DNA from: Sinosporangium siamense
GTDB taxonomy: Bacteria > Actinomycetota > Actinomycetes > Streptosporangiales > Streptosporangiaceae
Direction of reading: 5' to 3'
Assembly: GCF_016863435.1 (NCBI RefSeq)
Contig: NZ_BOOW01000055.1
Coordinates: 18,840-82,839 of the forward strand
Length of the DNA stretch: 64,000 bases
Part shown: positions 1 to 8,376 of the stretch, piece after piece
How the letters are laid out: the number at the start of each line of letters is the position of its first letter
How positions within the stretch are numbered: the first letter of the stretch is position 1
Made by a program: the position numbers and the translations under genes
Notes under the pieces: model-generated
Database searches by the model: none
What the model was told of the DNA's origin: nothing
The model's input: only the letters and a program-made list of their open reading frames with translations

Positions 1-646
1 CGACGATCATCTGGCCGGGGTGGAGCCCGTTGGTGAGCTGGTCGAGGTCTTGGAAGCCGGTGGGGACGCCGACCATCTGGCCGTGGCGGCTGCCGATGGC
101 CTCAAGCTCGTCCAGGGCGCCGGGCATGATCTCGGCGAGGGGGAGGTAGTCCTCGGAGGTGCGGCGTTCGGTGACGGCGTAGATCTCGGCCTGGGCGCGG
201 TCGACGAGCTCGTCGACCTCTTCGGCCTGGCCGCCGTAGCCGAAGGAGACGATGCGTGTGCCGGCTTCGATGAGGCGGCGCAGGATGGCCTGCTCACGCA
301 CGATTTTGGCGTAGTAACCGGCGTTGGCGGCGGTGGGGACGATGGCGGTGAGGGTGTGGATATAGGCGCCGCCGCCCACTCGCCCGGCTTCGCCGCGTTT
401 TTGCAGCTCGTCCATCACGGTGACGGCGTCGGCGGGTTCGCCGCGGCCGTACAGATCGGTGATGACGTCGTAGATGATCTGGTGGGCGGGACGGTAGAAG
501 TCGTCGCCGCGGATGACCTCGACGACGTCGGCGATGGCGTCTTTGGACAGCAGCATGCCGCCGAGCACCGACTGCTCCGCCTCGATGTTGTTGGGCGGAG
601 TGCGCTCGAAACCGGATCCGATGCCTGGCGACTCCTCCATGCTCAC
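1..646 (-). CDS. dnaB: Replicative DNA helicase DnaB, N-terminal part (cut by window edge)
   Basis: Hexameric helicase that unwinds DNA ahead of the replisome and binds primase through its N-terminal domain. The visible 215 residues hold the DnaB N-domain (EAEQSVLGGMLLS, VPTAANAGYYAKIV) and the linker ending in TNGLHPGQMIV, so the sequence stops just before Walker A. I chose GTG at 646 because GAGGGGG lies 6 nt upstream; ATG at 640 is in frame but would leave 12 nt. The gene reads away from the rplI operon, from which it is separated by transporter genes, whereas in mycobacteria the two lie close together. Family assignment is secure; the remainder lies outside the window. Confidence 0.95.
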   Translation of the reverse strand, partial: MSMEESPGIGSGFERTPPNNIEAEQSVLGGMLLSKDAIADVVEVIRGDDFYRPAHQIIYDVITDLYGRGEPADAVTVMDELQKRGEAGRVGGGAYIHTLTAIVPTAANAGYYAKIVREQAILRRLIEAGTRIVSFGYGGQAEEVDELVDRAQAEIYAVTERRTSEDYLPLAEIMPGALDELEAIGSRHGQMVGVPTGFQDLDQLTNGLHPGQMIV

Positions 647-747
647 CGCGCACCCCCTCAACGCCTTCGCAGGCGGTCGCACCACCCCCACTTGTAGTCG
701 ACCGGTGTGACAGTTTCCCCGGATCCCGCACGTGCGGCAACACGGCC

Positions 748-887
748 TGTCGATAACCCTGTGGACAAGCTGTGGGTTTCTCGGCTCAGGGTGTGGGCGG
801 CCTGGGGACAAGCCTGTGGATAACCTCTGTGCACACTGTGGGTCCTCCGCGCTAGCAGGGCGAACTTTATCCACCGCCTGTGGAAAG
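748..887. promoter_or_regulatory. Cluster of DnaA boxes upstream of dnaB
   Basis: The 330-bp gap between dnaB and the MATE gene holds two perfect boxes: TGTGGACAA at 760-768 (complement TTGTCCACA, the form favoured in Streptomyces) and TGTGGATAA at 815-823. One-mismatch sites lie at 748-756, 803-811 and 867-875, and TGTGGAAAG at 879-887. The position suggests DnaA control of dnaB or a DnaA-binding reservoir; both are inferences. I see no gene here. Confidence 0.7.
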
Positions 888-976
888 AAGAAATTTGCCG
901 CGACACGCCGAAGGCGATCGTCCGGCGGCAGGCCCCCCAACCATGACGATCTACCTGTAAGCAGTAAAATCGCAAA

Positions 977-2281
977 ATGCCCATGACGCGCGTCGATCGC
1001 GAGATCCTCCGGCTCGCGGTCCCCGCCTTCGGAGCGCTTGTCGCCGAACCCCTCTTTCTCCTCACCGACTACGCGATCGTGGGCCGGTTGGGCACCACCC
1101 CGCTGGGCGCGCTCGGTGTGGCGGGCATGGCGCTGACGACGCTGGTGGGCATGTGCGTGTTCCTGGCATACGGCACGACCGCGGCGGTGGCCCGCAAGAT
1201 CGGCGCCGGCCATGTGAAGGACGCCGTGCGGCAGGGTGTCGACGGCCTGTGGCTGGCGGTCTTCCTGGGCGTGGCGATCATTGTGGTGGCCTGGCCGCTC
1301 GCCCCGGACATCATTGCCCTGTTCGGCGCATCCCCCGAACTCACCCACCATGCCGTGACCTATTTCCGCATCAGCCTCATCGGCATTCCGCCGATGTTGC
1401 TGATCCTGGCGGGCACCGGCGTGCTCCGCGGCTTCCAGGACACCCTCACCCCGCTTTATGTGGCCATCGGGTCGTTCGCCCTGAACGCCGCGCTCAACGC
1501 CTGGTTCGTGCTCGGCCTGGACTGGGGGATCGCCGGGTCGGCCTGGGGCACCGTACTCGCGCAGACGCTCGGCGCCGCCGCCTACCTCGTCGTGGTGGTG
1601 CGGGTGGCGCGGCGCGAGCAGGCCTCCCTGCGGCCGGACCTGCGGGGTGTGCGGCAGGCAGGTACGGCGGGATTCGCCCTGGTGATACGGACGGCGAGCA
1701 TGCGTGTCGTCGCGCTCGTCGCCACCGCGATCGCGACGCGCATGGGGGACGCGCATGTCGCGGCGCACTCGGTGGCCATGCAGATCTGGACATTGCTCGC
1801 CTTCATCCTGGACGCCATCGCCATCGCAGGACAGGCGATCACCGGGCGTTCCCTCGGCGCGGGGGACATCGCGGGCACCCGTACCGTGACCCGGCGAATG
1901 GTGTGGTGGGGCATCTGGTCCGGCGTCGTGCTCACGCTGCTGGTCATGCTGGCTCGGCCGTACATCCCCGGTCTTTTCGCCGCGGACGCCCGCGTCACGG
2001 CCGAGCTGCTCGTGGTGTTGTGGCCGGTCGCGCTAATGCAACCGCTCGCCGGGGTGGTGTTCGTGCTCGACGGGGTGCTGATCGGCGCCGGCGATCAGCG
2101 TTATCTCGCCTGGTCGAGCCTGTGGGCGACGCTGGCCTTCCTGCCCGCCGCCGGGGCGGTGGTGCTGCTTTCCGGGGGGCTCATGGCGCTTTGGCTGGCT
2201 CTGGGGGTGTGGATGGCGGCCCGCCTGTTGACACTCGGCAGCCGCGCGTACGGCGGAGCCTGGCTCGTGGCCGGGGCCTGA
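977..2281 (+). CDS. MATE family (DinF-like) multidrug exporter
   Basis: A 434-residue integral membrane protein with about 12 hydrophobic helices. The opening matches the DinF branch of the MATE family (RVDREILRLAVPAFGALVAE, then LLTDYAIVGRLGTTPLGALG), which exports cationic compounds by sodium or proton antiport. The second half repeats the fold (VALVATAIATRMGDAHVAAH). There is no ribosome site. Instead TAAAAT at 965-970 ends 6 nt before ATG 977, the arrangement of a leaderless mRNA; ATG 983 is an alternative. It is divergent from dnaB across the DnaA-box cluster. The substrate cannot be told from sequence. Confidence 0.88.
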   Translation: MPMTRVDREILRLAVPAFGALVAEPLFLLTDYAIVGRLGTTPLGALGVAGMALTTLVGMCVFLAYGTTAAVARKIGAGHVKDAVRQGVDGLWLAVFLGVAIIVVAWPLAPDIIALFGASPELTHHAVTYFRISLIGIPPMLLILAGTGVLRGFQDTLTPLYVAIGSFALNAALNAWFVLGLDWGIAGSAWGTVLAQTLGAAAYLVVVVRVARREQASLRPDLRGVRQAGTAGFALVIRTASMRVVALVATAIATRMGDAHVAAHSVAMQIWTLLAFILDAIAIAGQAITGRSLGAGDIAGTRTVTRRMVWWGIWSGVVLTLLVMLARPYIPGLFAADARVTAELLVVLWPVALMQPLAGVVFVLDGVLIGAGDQRYLAWSSLWATLAFLPAAGAVVLLSGGLMALWLALGVWMAARLLTLGSRAYGGAWLVAGA

Positions 2282-2377
2282 TCGGACAGCTCCGGAGGGG
2301 GCCCTTGTCCTCCCGGGCAAGGTGTTGCACTGTTGGCGGGACCCGTCGTCGCCACCCGCCCAGCGATTGGTACCCCC

Positions 2378-3934
2378 GTGACCGATCCGCTCCACACAGG
2401 CTCGTCCTCCCTCACACGGCGCCTGCCGCAGAGCGGCCTCTCCGGCCCGCGCACGGGCGCACGGCATCGCCTTCCTCAGGTGTACGGCACAGCCGACCTC
2501 GTGGTCCTCTGCCTTGGCGTGGTGATCGGCGCGGGCATCTTCACAATCGCGGGGCGCCAGGCCGCCACCTCGGCCGGCCCCGGCGTGGTGTTGTCCTTCA
2601 TGATCGCGGGCATCGCGAGCCTGCTCGCCGCGATGTGCTGGGCGGAACTCTCGTCGACGATGCCGTCCTCGGGCGGTGCGTATACGTTCGCCTACACCAT
2701 CTTCGGCGAGGTATGGGCCTGGGTCATCGGGTGGGCGCTGCTGCTGGAGATGCAGCTCGCCGCCGCCGTCGTCGCCCGTGTGTGGTCGCTGCACGCGGCC
2801 CAGACCCTCGCCGACCTCGGCATCAACGTGCCGCCGCCGCTCGCGGGCATGATCGGGCAGCCCACGGGTTTCGACCTGTTCACCCTGATCATCCTGGTCC
2901 TCATGGTGGGTGTCGTGGCGGGTGGCACCCGGCTCGGCCTGCGCGCCCTGTGGGTGATGGTCATGGCGAAGATGCTGGCTATCGGCACGGTGATCGTCGT
3001 CGGCGCGATGAACTTCGAGGAAAGCCACCTCGCCGCCATCCCCGTCGATCCCCTCCCCGTCACCACCGAGACCGGCATCGCGGAGAAATCTCTGTTCGCC
3101 CTGCTCATTGGGGACATGCACACGTTCGGGTGGTACGGCATAGCCGCCTCGGCCCCGGCCATCGCCTTCGCCTATATGGGGTTCGACATCGTGACCACGG
3201 CGGGTGAGGAGACCGCCGACGCGCCGCGCACGATCCCCCGGGGCATGATCCGCGGCCTGGCGATCGCCACGATCGTGTACATCGCGGTCGCGGTGGTGAT
3301 GGTGGGGATGGCGCGCTACGACCAGATCATCCCGGAAGCGCCGCTGCAGAGCGCGTTTCGAGCGGTCGGCGAGGATTACATGGTGCTGGTGGTGGACGTC
3401 GGCGCGGTGCTCGGCCTCACCACGGTCATCCTGGTGGTTCTCGTCGGCCAGACGCGCGTGTTGTTCGCCATGGCCCGCGACGGGCTGGTCCCGCGCCGCC
3501 TCGCGACGCTGAGCCGCCGCCGGCGCAGCCCCGCCCGCCTGACCTGGCTCATCGGAGTCGTCACCATCGTCGTGTCCCAGGTGGCGCCGGTGCTGGCGTT
3601 GGAGCAACTCGTGGTGATCGGGACGTTGTTTGCTTTTGTCCTGGTCGCAGTGGGAGTGATTGTCATGCGGCGATCGAGGCCGGATCTCCCGCGTGGGTTC
3701 CGTGTCCCGATGTCGCCGCTGACGCCGCTCCTGTCACTCGCCGCGTCCCTGTGGCTGCTGGTGAACCTCCAGTTGCTCACCTGGATCTATTTCGCACTGT
3801 GGATGGGAGTAGGGCTGGTCGTCTACTTGTTGTACGGCAGAAGCCACAGTGGACTCGCCCCCGCCCCGTCGCCGCGGACCTCGGGGCGGGGGCGCCATCG
3901 CCGACATGTCGGGCCTGTGCCGTACAAAGACTGA
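2378..3934 (+). CDS. APC superfamily amino acid permease
   Basis: A 518-residue secondary transporter of the amino acid-polyamine-organocation superfamily, closest in feel to the cationic amino acid transporter branch. After a polar 40-residue N-terminus comes VVLCLGVVIGAGIFTIAGRQ, whose GAGIF segment is the unwound substrate-binding part of TM1. FAYMGFDIVTTAGEE and MARDGLVPRRLATL follow as expected. I start at GTG 2378 rather than the longest frame at 2333, since the extra residues look unrelated to the family; no strong ribosome site is visible. The stop abuts the stop of the convergent ABC ATPase gene with no gap. The substrate is unknown. Confidence 0.85.
   Translation: MTDPLHTGSSSLTRRLPQSGLSGPRTGARHRLPQVYGTADLVVLCLGVVIGAGIFTIAGRQAATSAGPGVVLSFMIAGIASLLAAMCWAELSSTMPSSGGAYTFAYTIFGEVWAWVIGWALLLEMQLAAAVVARVWSLHAAQTLADLGINVPPPLAGMIGQPTGFDLFTLIILVLMVGVVAGGTRLGLRALWVMVMAKMLAIGTVIVVGAMNFEESHLAAIPVDPLPVTTETGIAEKSLFALLIGDMHTFGWYGIAASAPAIAFAYMGFDIVTTAGEETADAPRTIPRGMIRGLAIATIVYIAVAVVMVGMARYDQIIPEAPLQSAFRAVGEDYMVLVVDVGAVLGLTTVILVVLVGQTRVLFAMARDGLVPRRLATLSRRRRSPARLTWLIGVVTIVVSQVAPVLALEQLVVIGTLFAFVLVAVGVIVMRRSRPDLPRGFRVPMSPLTPLLSLAASLWLLVNLQLLTWIYFALWMGVGLVVYLLYGRSHSGLAPAPSPRTSGRGRHRRHVGPVPYKD
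3856..3892. terminator. Hairpin at the convergent permease/ABC gene ends
   Basis: A perfect 12-bp inverted repeat (GCCCCCGCCCCG at 3856-3867, its complement at 3881-3892) with a 13-nt loop. It sits inside the last codons of the permease frame, about 40 bp before two abutting convergent stops, so it could end transcription from either side. There is no T-run. Confidence 0.5.
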
Positions 3935-4669
3935 TCAGAGCACGCTGCGCAGGAAGTCGCGGGTGCGCGGATCGCGGGGATCTGTGAAGATCTGCTCGGC
4001 GGTGCCGCGCTCACGCAGTACGCCGCCGTCGAGGAAGCAGACCGTGTCGGCGATCTCGCGCGCGAAGGACATCTCGTGCGTGGCGAGGATCATGGTCATC
4101 TCGCCCTCCTTGAGCTCCCTGACGATGCCGAGCACCTCCTTGACCAGGGCCGGGTCGAGGGCGGAGGTGACCTCGTCCAGAAGCATGAGCCTGGGCTGGG
4201 TGGCGAGGGCCCGGATGATGGCCACCCGCTGCTGCTGGCCGCCGGAGAGCCGGTCGGGGTAGGCGCCGGCCTTGTCGGCCAGGCCGAACCTCGCGAGCAG
4301 GTCGCGGGCGTGCTCCTCGGCCTGGGCCCGGCCGACCTTGTGCACCTTGCGGGGGGCGAGGGTGATGTTGTCGAGCACCGTCATGTGCGGGAACAGGTTG
4401 AACGCCTGGAAGACGATGCCGATGCGCCGGCGCACCTCGTCCTCGTCGACGTCGGGATCGGTGATCTCGCGGCCGTCGAGGAAGATGCTGCCGTCGTCGA
4501 TCGTCTCCAGCATGTTGACGCAGCGGAGCAGGGTCGACTTGCCCGATCCTGAGGCGCCGATCAGGCACACCACCTCGTGCGGGCGCACTTCCAGGTCGAT
4601 GCCGCGCAGCACACTGTGGCGGTGGTAATGCTTCCAGACACCTTCGACGCGCAGCAGGGGATCGGTCAT
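3935..4669 (-). CDS. Polar amino acid ABC transporter, ATP-binding subunit
   Basis: A 244-residue cytoplasmic ATPase that powers import through the neighbouring permease. Walker A is GASGSGKST, the ABC signature is LSGGQQQR, Walker B runs LMLLDEVTSALD and the switch histidine lies in ATHEMSFA. This combination is typical of the GlnQ/GluA family for glutamate, glutamine and similar amino acids. ATG at 4669 overlaps the permease stop (4666-4668) in an ATGA arrangement, implying translational coupling. The gene is last in a three-gene binding protein-permease-ATPase operon. The exact amino acid is not resolvable from sequence. Confidence 0.93.
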   Translation of the reverse strand: MTDPLLRVEGVWKHYHRHSVLRGIDLEVRPHEVVCLIGASGSGKSTLLRCVNMLETIDDGSIFLDGREITDPDVDEDEVRRRIGIVFQAFNLFPHMTVLDNITLAPRKVHKVGRAQAEEHARDLLARFGLADKAGAYPDRLSGGQQQRVAIIRALATQPRLMLLDEVTSALDPALVKEVLGIVRELKEGEMTMILATHEMSFAREIADTVCFLDGGVLRERGTAEQIFTDPRDPRTRDFLRSVL

Positions 4670-5544
4670 TGGCCTCTCCTGCGCTGCGACCTGATCGCCA
4701 GGTAGTCGGTGAAGCGCGCCATCGGGATGGTGAGCAGGATGAAGAGCAGAGCCGCCACCAGATAGGGCGTGTAGTTGAAAGTGCCGGAGGCGTGGATCTG
4801 GGCCTGTCTGAGGGCTTCCAGCGGGCCGATCGTGGCGACGAGGGCGGTGTCCTTCTGGAGAGAGACGAAGTCGTTCAGCAGCGGCGGCACGACTCTGCGC
4901 ACCGCCTGCGGAAGCACCACATAACGCATGGACTGGCCGTGGGTGAGGCCCAGTGAACGGGCCGCGGACCGCTGGCTGGGGTGCACCGACTCGATGCCGG
5001 CCCGGAACACCTCGGCGACATATGCGCCGTAGGAGAGGGTCAGGGCGATGATGCCGAGTGTGGCGAGATCGGTGGGCACACCCTGGAGTTCCAGTGCCGG
5101 CAGGCCGAACCCGACGAGGTAGATGACCAGGATGGTCGGGACGCCGCGGAAGATGTCCACGTAAGCGATGGCCAACGCCCGGAGCGGGAAGAAAATCGGT
5201 GACTTCAGGCTCCGGACCATCGCGACGAGCAGCCCGACCAGGAGGATGAGCGGCTCAGCGATCAGGAAGATCTTGATGTTGAGCAGGAACCCGTCGAGCA
5301 CGTCGGGTAACGCCCGGACAAAAGCCTCCGGGTTGAAGAACGTCTCCTGCACCCGGGGCCACCCCGGCGACGCGGTGACCCCCCAGAGGATGAGCACGAG
5401 GAAGACCACGGTGGACGCCGTGGCGAGCGAGCCCGAGCGGAGGGCGCGTTTCCGGCGTGTCGCCTCACGCCGGACCTGCTGCTCACTCTTGACCCAGGCC
5501 CCCGTTCTCTCGTTGTCCCTGGTAGCCGGGTCGAGATCCTTCAC
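4666..5544 (-). CDS. Polar amino acid ABC transporter, permease subunit
   Basis: A 292-residue inner-membrane subunit of the HisM/GlnP type. A polar N-terminal stretch of about 40 residues precedes the first helix (ATASTVVFLVLILWG). The family signature appears as YVAEVFRAGIESVHPSQRSA, the EAA loop that docks on the ATPase, followed by GLTHGQSMRYVVLPQAVRRV. I place the start at GTG 5544, which overlaps the stop of the binding-protein gene (GTGA at 5541-5544), rather than at the longer frame from 5580. A single permease gene suggests a homodimer, unlike GluCD systems with two permeases. Confidence 0.9.
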   Translation of the reverse strand: MKDLDPATRDNERTGAWVKSEQQVRREATRRKRALRSGSLATASTVVFLVLILWGVTASPGWPRVQETFFNPEAFVRALPDVLDGFLLNIKIFLIAEPLILLVGLLVAMVRSLKSPIFFPLRALAIAYVDIFRGVPTILVIYLVGFGLPALELQGVPTDLATLGIIALTLSYGAYVAEVFRAGIESVHPSQRSAARSLGLTHGQSMRYVVLPQAVRRVVPPLLNDFVSLQKDTALVATIGPLEALRQAQIHASGTFNYTPYLVAALLFILLTIPMARFTDYLAIRSQRRRGQ

Positions 5545-6407
5545 GAAAGCTCGGGAGCGCCCGCGGCGGAGCCGAGCCACTCTTTCTCAATCTTGGCCAG
5601 GTCGCCGTTGGCCTTGAGCTTGTCGATCGCCTGGTTGACGCAGCCGACCAGCGGGTTGCCCTTCTGGAAGACCAGGCCGAACTCCTCGCCCGCCGTGCCC
5701 GTCGCGTTGAACTGGCCGACGATCTTGGAGTTTTCCACCTGGGCGGCGGTCACGAAGAACGCGGTCGGCAGGTCGACCACGAGCGCTTCGACCTGCTTGT
5801 TCTTCAACGCGTTGATGGCGTCGATCTGCTCGTTGTAGACGTTGGGGTCCTGGGACGGCTTGATCACGTCCTTGATCGCCTGCAGCGCCGTGGTGCCGAC
5901 CTGCACCCCGATCTTGGCGTCCTTCAGCGAGGCGAGGTCCTTGGCGTCCGCGTACTTGCCGCCCTCGACGGCGACGACGGCCTGCTTGACGGCGTAGTAG
6001 CCCTTGCTGAAATCAACCGCCTTGGCACGGTCCGGCGTGATCGAGACCTGGTTGACGTCGAAGTCGAACTGCTTGGCCCCCGGGGCGAACGCCGTGTCGA
6101 ACTTCACGACGCTCCAGGCCACCTCGTCCCGCTGGAACCCGAGCTCACCCGCCACCGCGTAGGCGACAGCACTCTCGAACCCCTGCCCGCTGCTCGGATC
6201 GTCACCCTTGAACCACGGCTCATAGGCCGGCTTGTCGGTGCCCACGGTGAGCTTGCCCGCGGTGACCAGCTTGAGCTGGTCCTTTGTGCAGGCGGCCGAA
6301 CTCGCCGGGCTCGGTGAGGACGCCCCCGTCGTCTCGGCTGCCGGGGCACAGGCCGCCGCCACAAGAGCGAGCGCGCCGAGCGCCGACAACATCGCGGGAC
6401 GAGCCAT
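5541..6407 (-). CDS. Amino acid ABC transporter, substrate-binding lipoprotein
   Basis: A 288-residue extracellular solute-binding protein of family 3. ATG 6407 has GGAGG 8 nt upstream. The N-terminus is a lipoprotein signal (LGALALVAAACAPAAETTG) with Cys near residue 20 as the likely lipid anchor, then a Ser/Pro linker and the binding domain opening with LKLVTAGKLTVGTDKPAYEP. Typical family blocks follow: VNQVSITPDRAKAVDFSKGY and IGVQVGTTALQAIKDV. It begins the importer operon. The 740 bp upstream is repetitive and holds no obvious core promoter that I can point to. Confidence 0.93.
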   Translation of the reverse strand: MARPAMLSALGALALVAAACAPAAETTGASSPSPASSAACTKDQLKLVTAGKLTVGTDKPAYEPWFKGDDPSSGQGFESAVAYAVAGELGFQRDEVAWSVVKFDTAFAPGAKQFDFDVNQVSITPDRAKAVDFSKGYYAVKQAVVAVEGGKYADAKDLASLKDAKIGVQVGTTALQAIKDVIKPSQDPNVYNEQIDAINALKNKQVEALVVDLPTAFFVTAAQVENSKIVGQFNATGTAGEEFGLVFQKGNPLVGCVNQAIDKLKANGDLAKIEKEWLGSAAGAPELS

Positions 6408-6570
6408 GAGGTGCCTCCAAGTGCAGGTCAAGCATGAGTAACGGGTGAATTCTACGTGGCGGGCAAACAGCCGCCCATGCCCCGGCGAGTAATCCCTGTC
6501 ACCCTTTGTCCGATTGCAACCATCCGAACGGCAGAAGCCCATCGACCCGGGCAGGTCGGCGGGCCTTGCG

Positions 6571-6815
6571 CGCCGACGACAACCGCCAGGTAGGCCATGC
6601 GCGCCGACACAACCGCTAGGTACGGCAGAGCACAACCACCTCAGCAGCCCCCAAGCCATCCGTGCCAACACAACCGTTAGGTACGGCAGAGCAGAGCCGA
6701 CCCAGTCAGGCCCCCAAGCCATGAGCGCCGACGACAAGCGCCAGGCACGGCAGAGCACAGCCATCCCAGACAGGCCCCCAAGCCATGCGCGCCGACGACA
6801 ACCGCTGGCCCCGGC
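6571..6815. repeat. Degenerate tandem repeat, period about 60-64 bp
   Basis: About four imperfect copies of a unit containing CGCCGACGACAACCGCCAGG, GTACGGCAGAGCACA and CAGGCCCCCAAGCCATG. Recognisable starts lie near 6572, 6602, 6662, 6726 and 6790. The open frames crossing it translate to low-complexity Arg/Pro/Gln text without family features, so I read it as non-coding. It lies in the 740-bp gap between the importer operon and rplI. Confidence 0.7.
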
Positions 6816-6884
6816 AGCCGGGCGAACATGCGGCCCTCGGTGGCCACTTCTCCGGAGGACGCCCATCCGGCCCGGACATGCGAA

Positions 6885-6931
6885 ACGCGGCCCCGCCCGG
6901 CGTGAAACACGCTTGATGGGCGGGACCGCGT
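6885..6931. terminator. Long hairpin downstream of rplI
   Basis: Inverted repeat of 14 bp with one mismatch: ACGCGGCCCCGCCC at 6885-6898 and GGGCGGGACCGCGT at 6918-6931, with a 19-nt loop. It lies about 220 bp past the rplI stop on the minus strand. It may end the rpsF operon transcript, although there is no U-tract. Confidence 0.4.
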
Positions 6932-7020
6932 CACTAGGTCTGGCTATGCCGTACAGAGGTCTGGATCTGGACGATGCACACAGGGTGTGCATCAGTCAGA
7001 CCACAGCGCCTTTGATTGCC

Positions 7021-7140
7021 CTTGTCCGATGGAGTGTCCCTGTCGGACAGGGCTCCCCGATCTATAGGTCGCCCTTGTCAGACAAGGTGCCCTCGACGGA
7101 CAGGTTGTCTTCGCCAGACCGGTCGCCTATGTCAGACAGA
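7021..7140. repeat. Run of odd-centred TGTC-N-GACA palindromes just after rplI
   Basis: The 120 bp before the rplI stop carries 15-bp perfect palindromes CCCTGTCGGACAGGG (7038-7052) and CCTTGTCAGACAAGG (7073-7087), a shorter TGTCAGACA (7130-7138) and decayed relatives between, spaced roughly every 18-21 bp. This could be an array of regulator operators or a tandem repeat of a hairpin. Neither reading is proven. Confidence 0.6.
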
Positions 7141-7147
7141 CCATGCC

Positions 7148-7594
7148 TTAAGCAGACACAACCTCGACGTCGAGCGCAGCGGACACCTCGGGGTGCAGCT
7201 TGACGCTGACCCGGTGGGAGCCCAGGCTCTTGATCGCGTTGGCGATCTCGATGCGGCGGCGGTCGAGCTGCGGGCCACCGGCGGCCTTGACGGCCTCGGC
7301 GATGTCGCCCGTGGTGATCGAGCCGAAGAGGCGGCCGGACTCGCCGGCGCGGGTCTTGAGCTTGACCTTGAGCCCGCCGAGCTGGCCGGCGATCTCCTTG
7401 GCGGTGCCGAGGTCACGGATCTCGCGGGCGTCGCGCGCCTTGCGGATCGAGACGATCTGCTTCTCGCCGCCGCGGGTCCAGCGGATCGCGAAGCCGCGCG
7501 GGATCAGGTAGTTGCGGCCGTAGCCGTCCTTGACCTCGACGATGTCGCCGGGGGCGCCCAGGCCGGAGACCTCAGTCGTGAGAATGAGCTTCAT
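7148..7594 (-). CDS. rplI: 50S ribosomal protein L9
   Basis: A 148-residue large-subunit protein. The N-terminal domain has the L9 signature ([19 protein letters not shown], then [13 protein letters not shown]). A long central helix and the C-terminal domain (VVSA end) give the normal length. It binds 23S rRNA near the L1 stalk base. It is the last gene of rpsF-ssb-rpsR-rplI, 17 bp after rpsR. AAAGGAGACGTC before ATG 7594 supplies the ribosome site. Confidence 0.98.
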   Translation of the reverse strand: MKLILTTEVSGLGAPGDIVEVKDGYGRNYLIPRGFAIRWTRGGEKQIVSIRKARDAREIRDLGTAKEIAGQLGGLKVKLKTRAGESGRLFGSITTGDIAEAVKAAGGPQLDRRRIEIANAIKSLGSHRVSVKLHPEVSAALDVEVVSA

Positions 7595-7611
7595 GATTGA
7601 GACGTCTCCTT

Positions 7612-7848
7612 TCAGCGAGCGGTGCTGGTGTAAGGCAGCAGGGCCATCTCACGGGCGTTCTTGATAGCAGTCGCCACGTCGCGCTGGTGCTGGGTGCAGT
7701 TGCCCGTCACCCGGCGGGCACGGATCTTGCCGCGGTCGGAGATGAACTTCCGCAGCAGCGCCGTGTCCTTGTAGTCGACGTAGGAGATCTTGTCATGGCA
7801 GAACAGGCAAACCTTCTTCTTAGGCTTGCGCAGTGCCGGCTTGGCCAT
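7612..7848 (-). CDS. rpsR: 30S ribosomal protein S18, zinc-ribbon (C+) form
   Basis: A 78-residue small-subunit protein ([20 protein letters not shown] start; [17 protein letters not shown] core) that pairs with S6 on the platform. The CLFC pair plus the later NCTQH Cys and His form the zinc-binding set of the C+ type. In actinobacteria such a protein often has a zinc-free paralogue elsewhere under Zur control (known for the group, not seen here). AAAGGAGCACC precedes ATG 7848. The gene is separated from ssb by about 530 bp, unusually far for this operon. Confidence 0.98.
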   Translation of the reverse strand: MAKPALRKPKKKVCLFCHDKISYVDYKDTALLRKFISDRGKIRARRVTGNCTQHQRDVATAIKNAREMALLPYTSTAR

Positions 7849-7949
7849 CGTGGTGCTCCTTTCAGAGCCCCGCCGTAGGGCGGGAATGGTCGCATCGGAA
7901 ACTGGAATGAACAGTGAATCTGTGGGTCGCGGCCCTTACGGACACGCGG

Positions 7950-8352
7950 CCCGCCCTCGGCTCCGCCTCAACGGCAGGCCCAGGTCTTGCGGCATGAGCT
8001 TCGTCTCAACGGCTAACCCTGGTCTTGCGACCTCGGGTTCTGTCTTAACGGGAGGCCCCAGGTCGTGCGCCTTGACTCCGTCTTAACGGCGGCCTCTGGT
8101 CATGCGACCTCGGCTTCGTCTTAACGACTGGCCCTGGTCTTGCGACCTCGGCTTCGTCTTAACGACTAGGCCTGGTCTTGCGGCCTCGGGTTTCGTCTCA
8201 ACGGCAGGCCCAGGCCTTGCGGCCTCGGCTCCGTCTCAACGGCGGCCTTTGGTCATGCGACCTCGGCTCCGTCTCAACGGCGGCCTTTGGTCATGCGACC
8301 TCGGCTTCGTCTCAACGGCTAGCCCTGGTCTTGCGACCTCGGCTCAGCCGAG
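7950..8352. repeat. 38-bp tandem repeat between rpsR and ssb, about ten copies
   Basis: About ten copies plus one truncated copy of a 38-bp unit built around TTGCGACCTCGGCTTCGTCT and AACGGC, with scattered substitutions. The array ends at 8338-8352 in a perfect palindrome (CTCGGCT-C-AGCCGAG). Every frame across it gives only repetitive peptide. There are no unique spacers, so it is not a CRISPR array. It splits the ribosomal operon, so it would be transcribed into the ssb-rpsR intercistronic RNA. Confidence 0.85.
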
Positions 8353-8376
8353 CCCCGCCTGTGGCAGGGCCTCGGC

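Noticed and set aside
2033..3607. A 524-codon open frame opposite the MATE and APC genes
   Set aside because: It is the antisense shadow of two well-supported membrane protein genes and encodes His/Arg/Asp-rich text without a family.
5545..5580. Longer start for the ABC permease
   Set aside because: GTG 5544 overlaps the upstream stop in a coupled GTGA arrangement; the extension adds basic residues not typical of the family.
6514..7203. A 229-codon plus-strand frame in the gap before rplI
   Set aside because: It runs through two repeat families and into the rplI 3' end; no family features.
7950..8352. Regular 38-bp repeats as a possible CRISPR array
   Set aside because: Units are directly adjacent with no unique spacers, and no cas genes are in the window.
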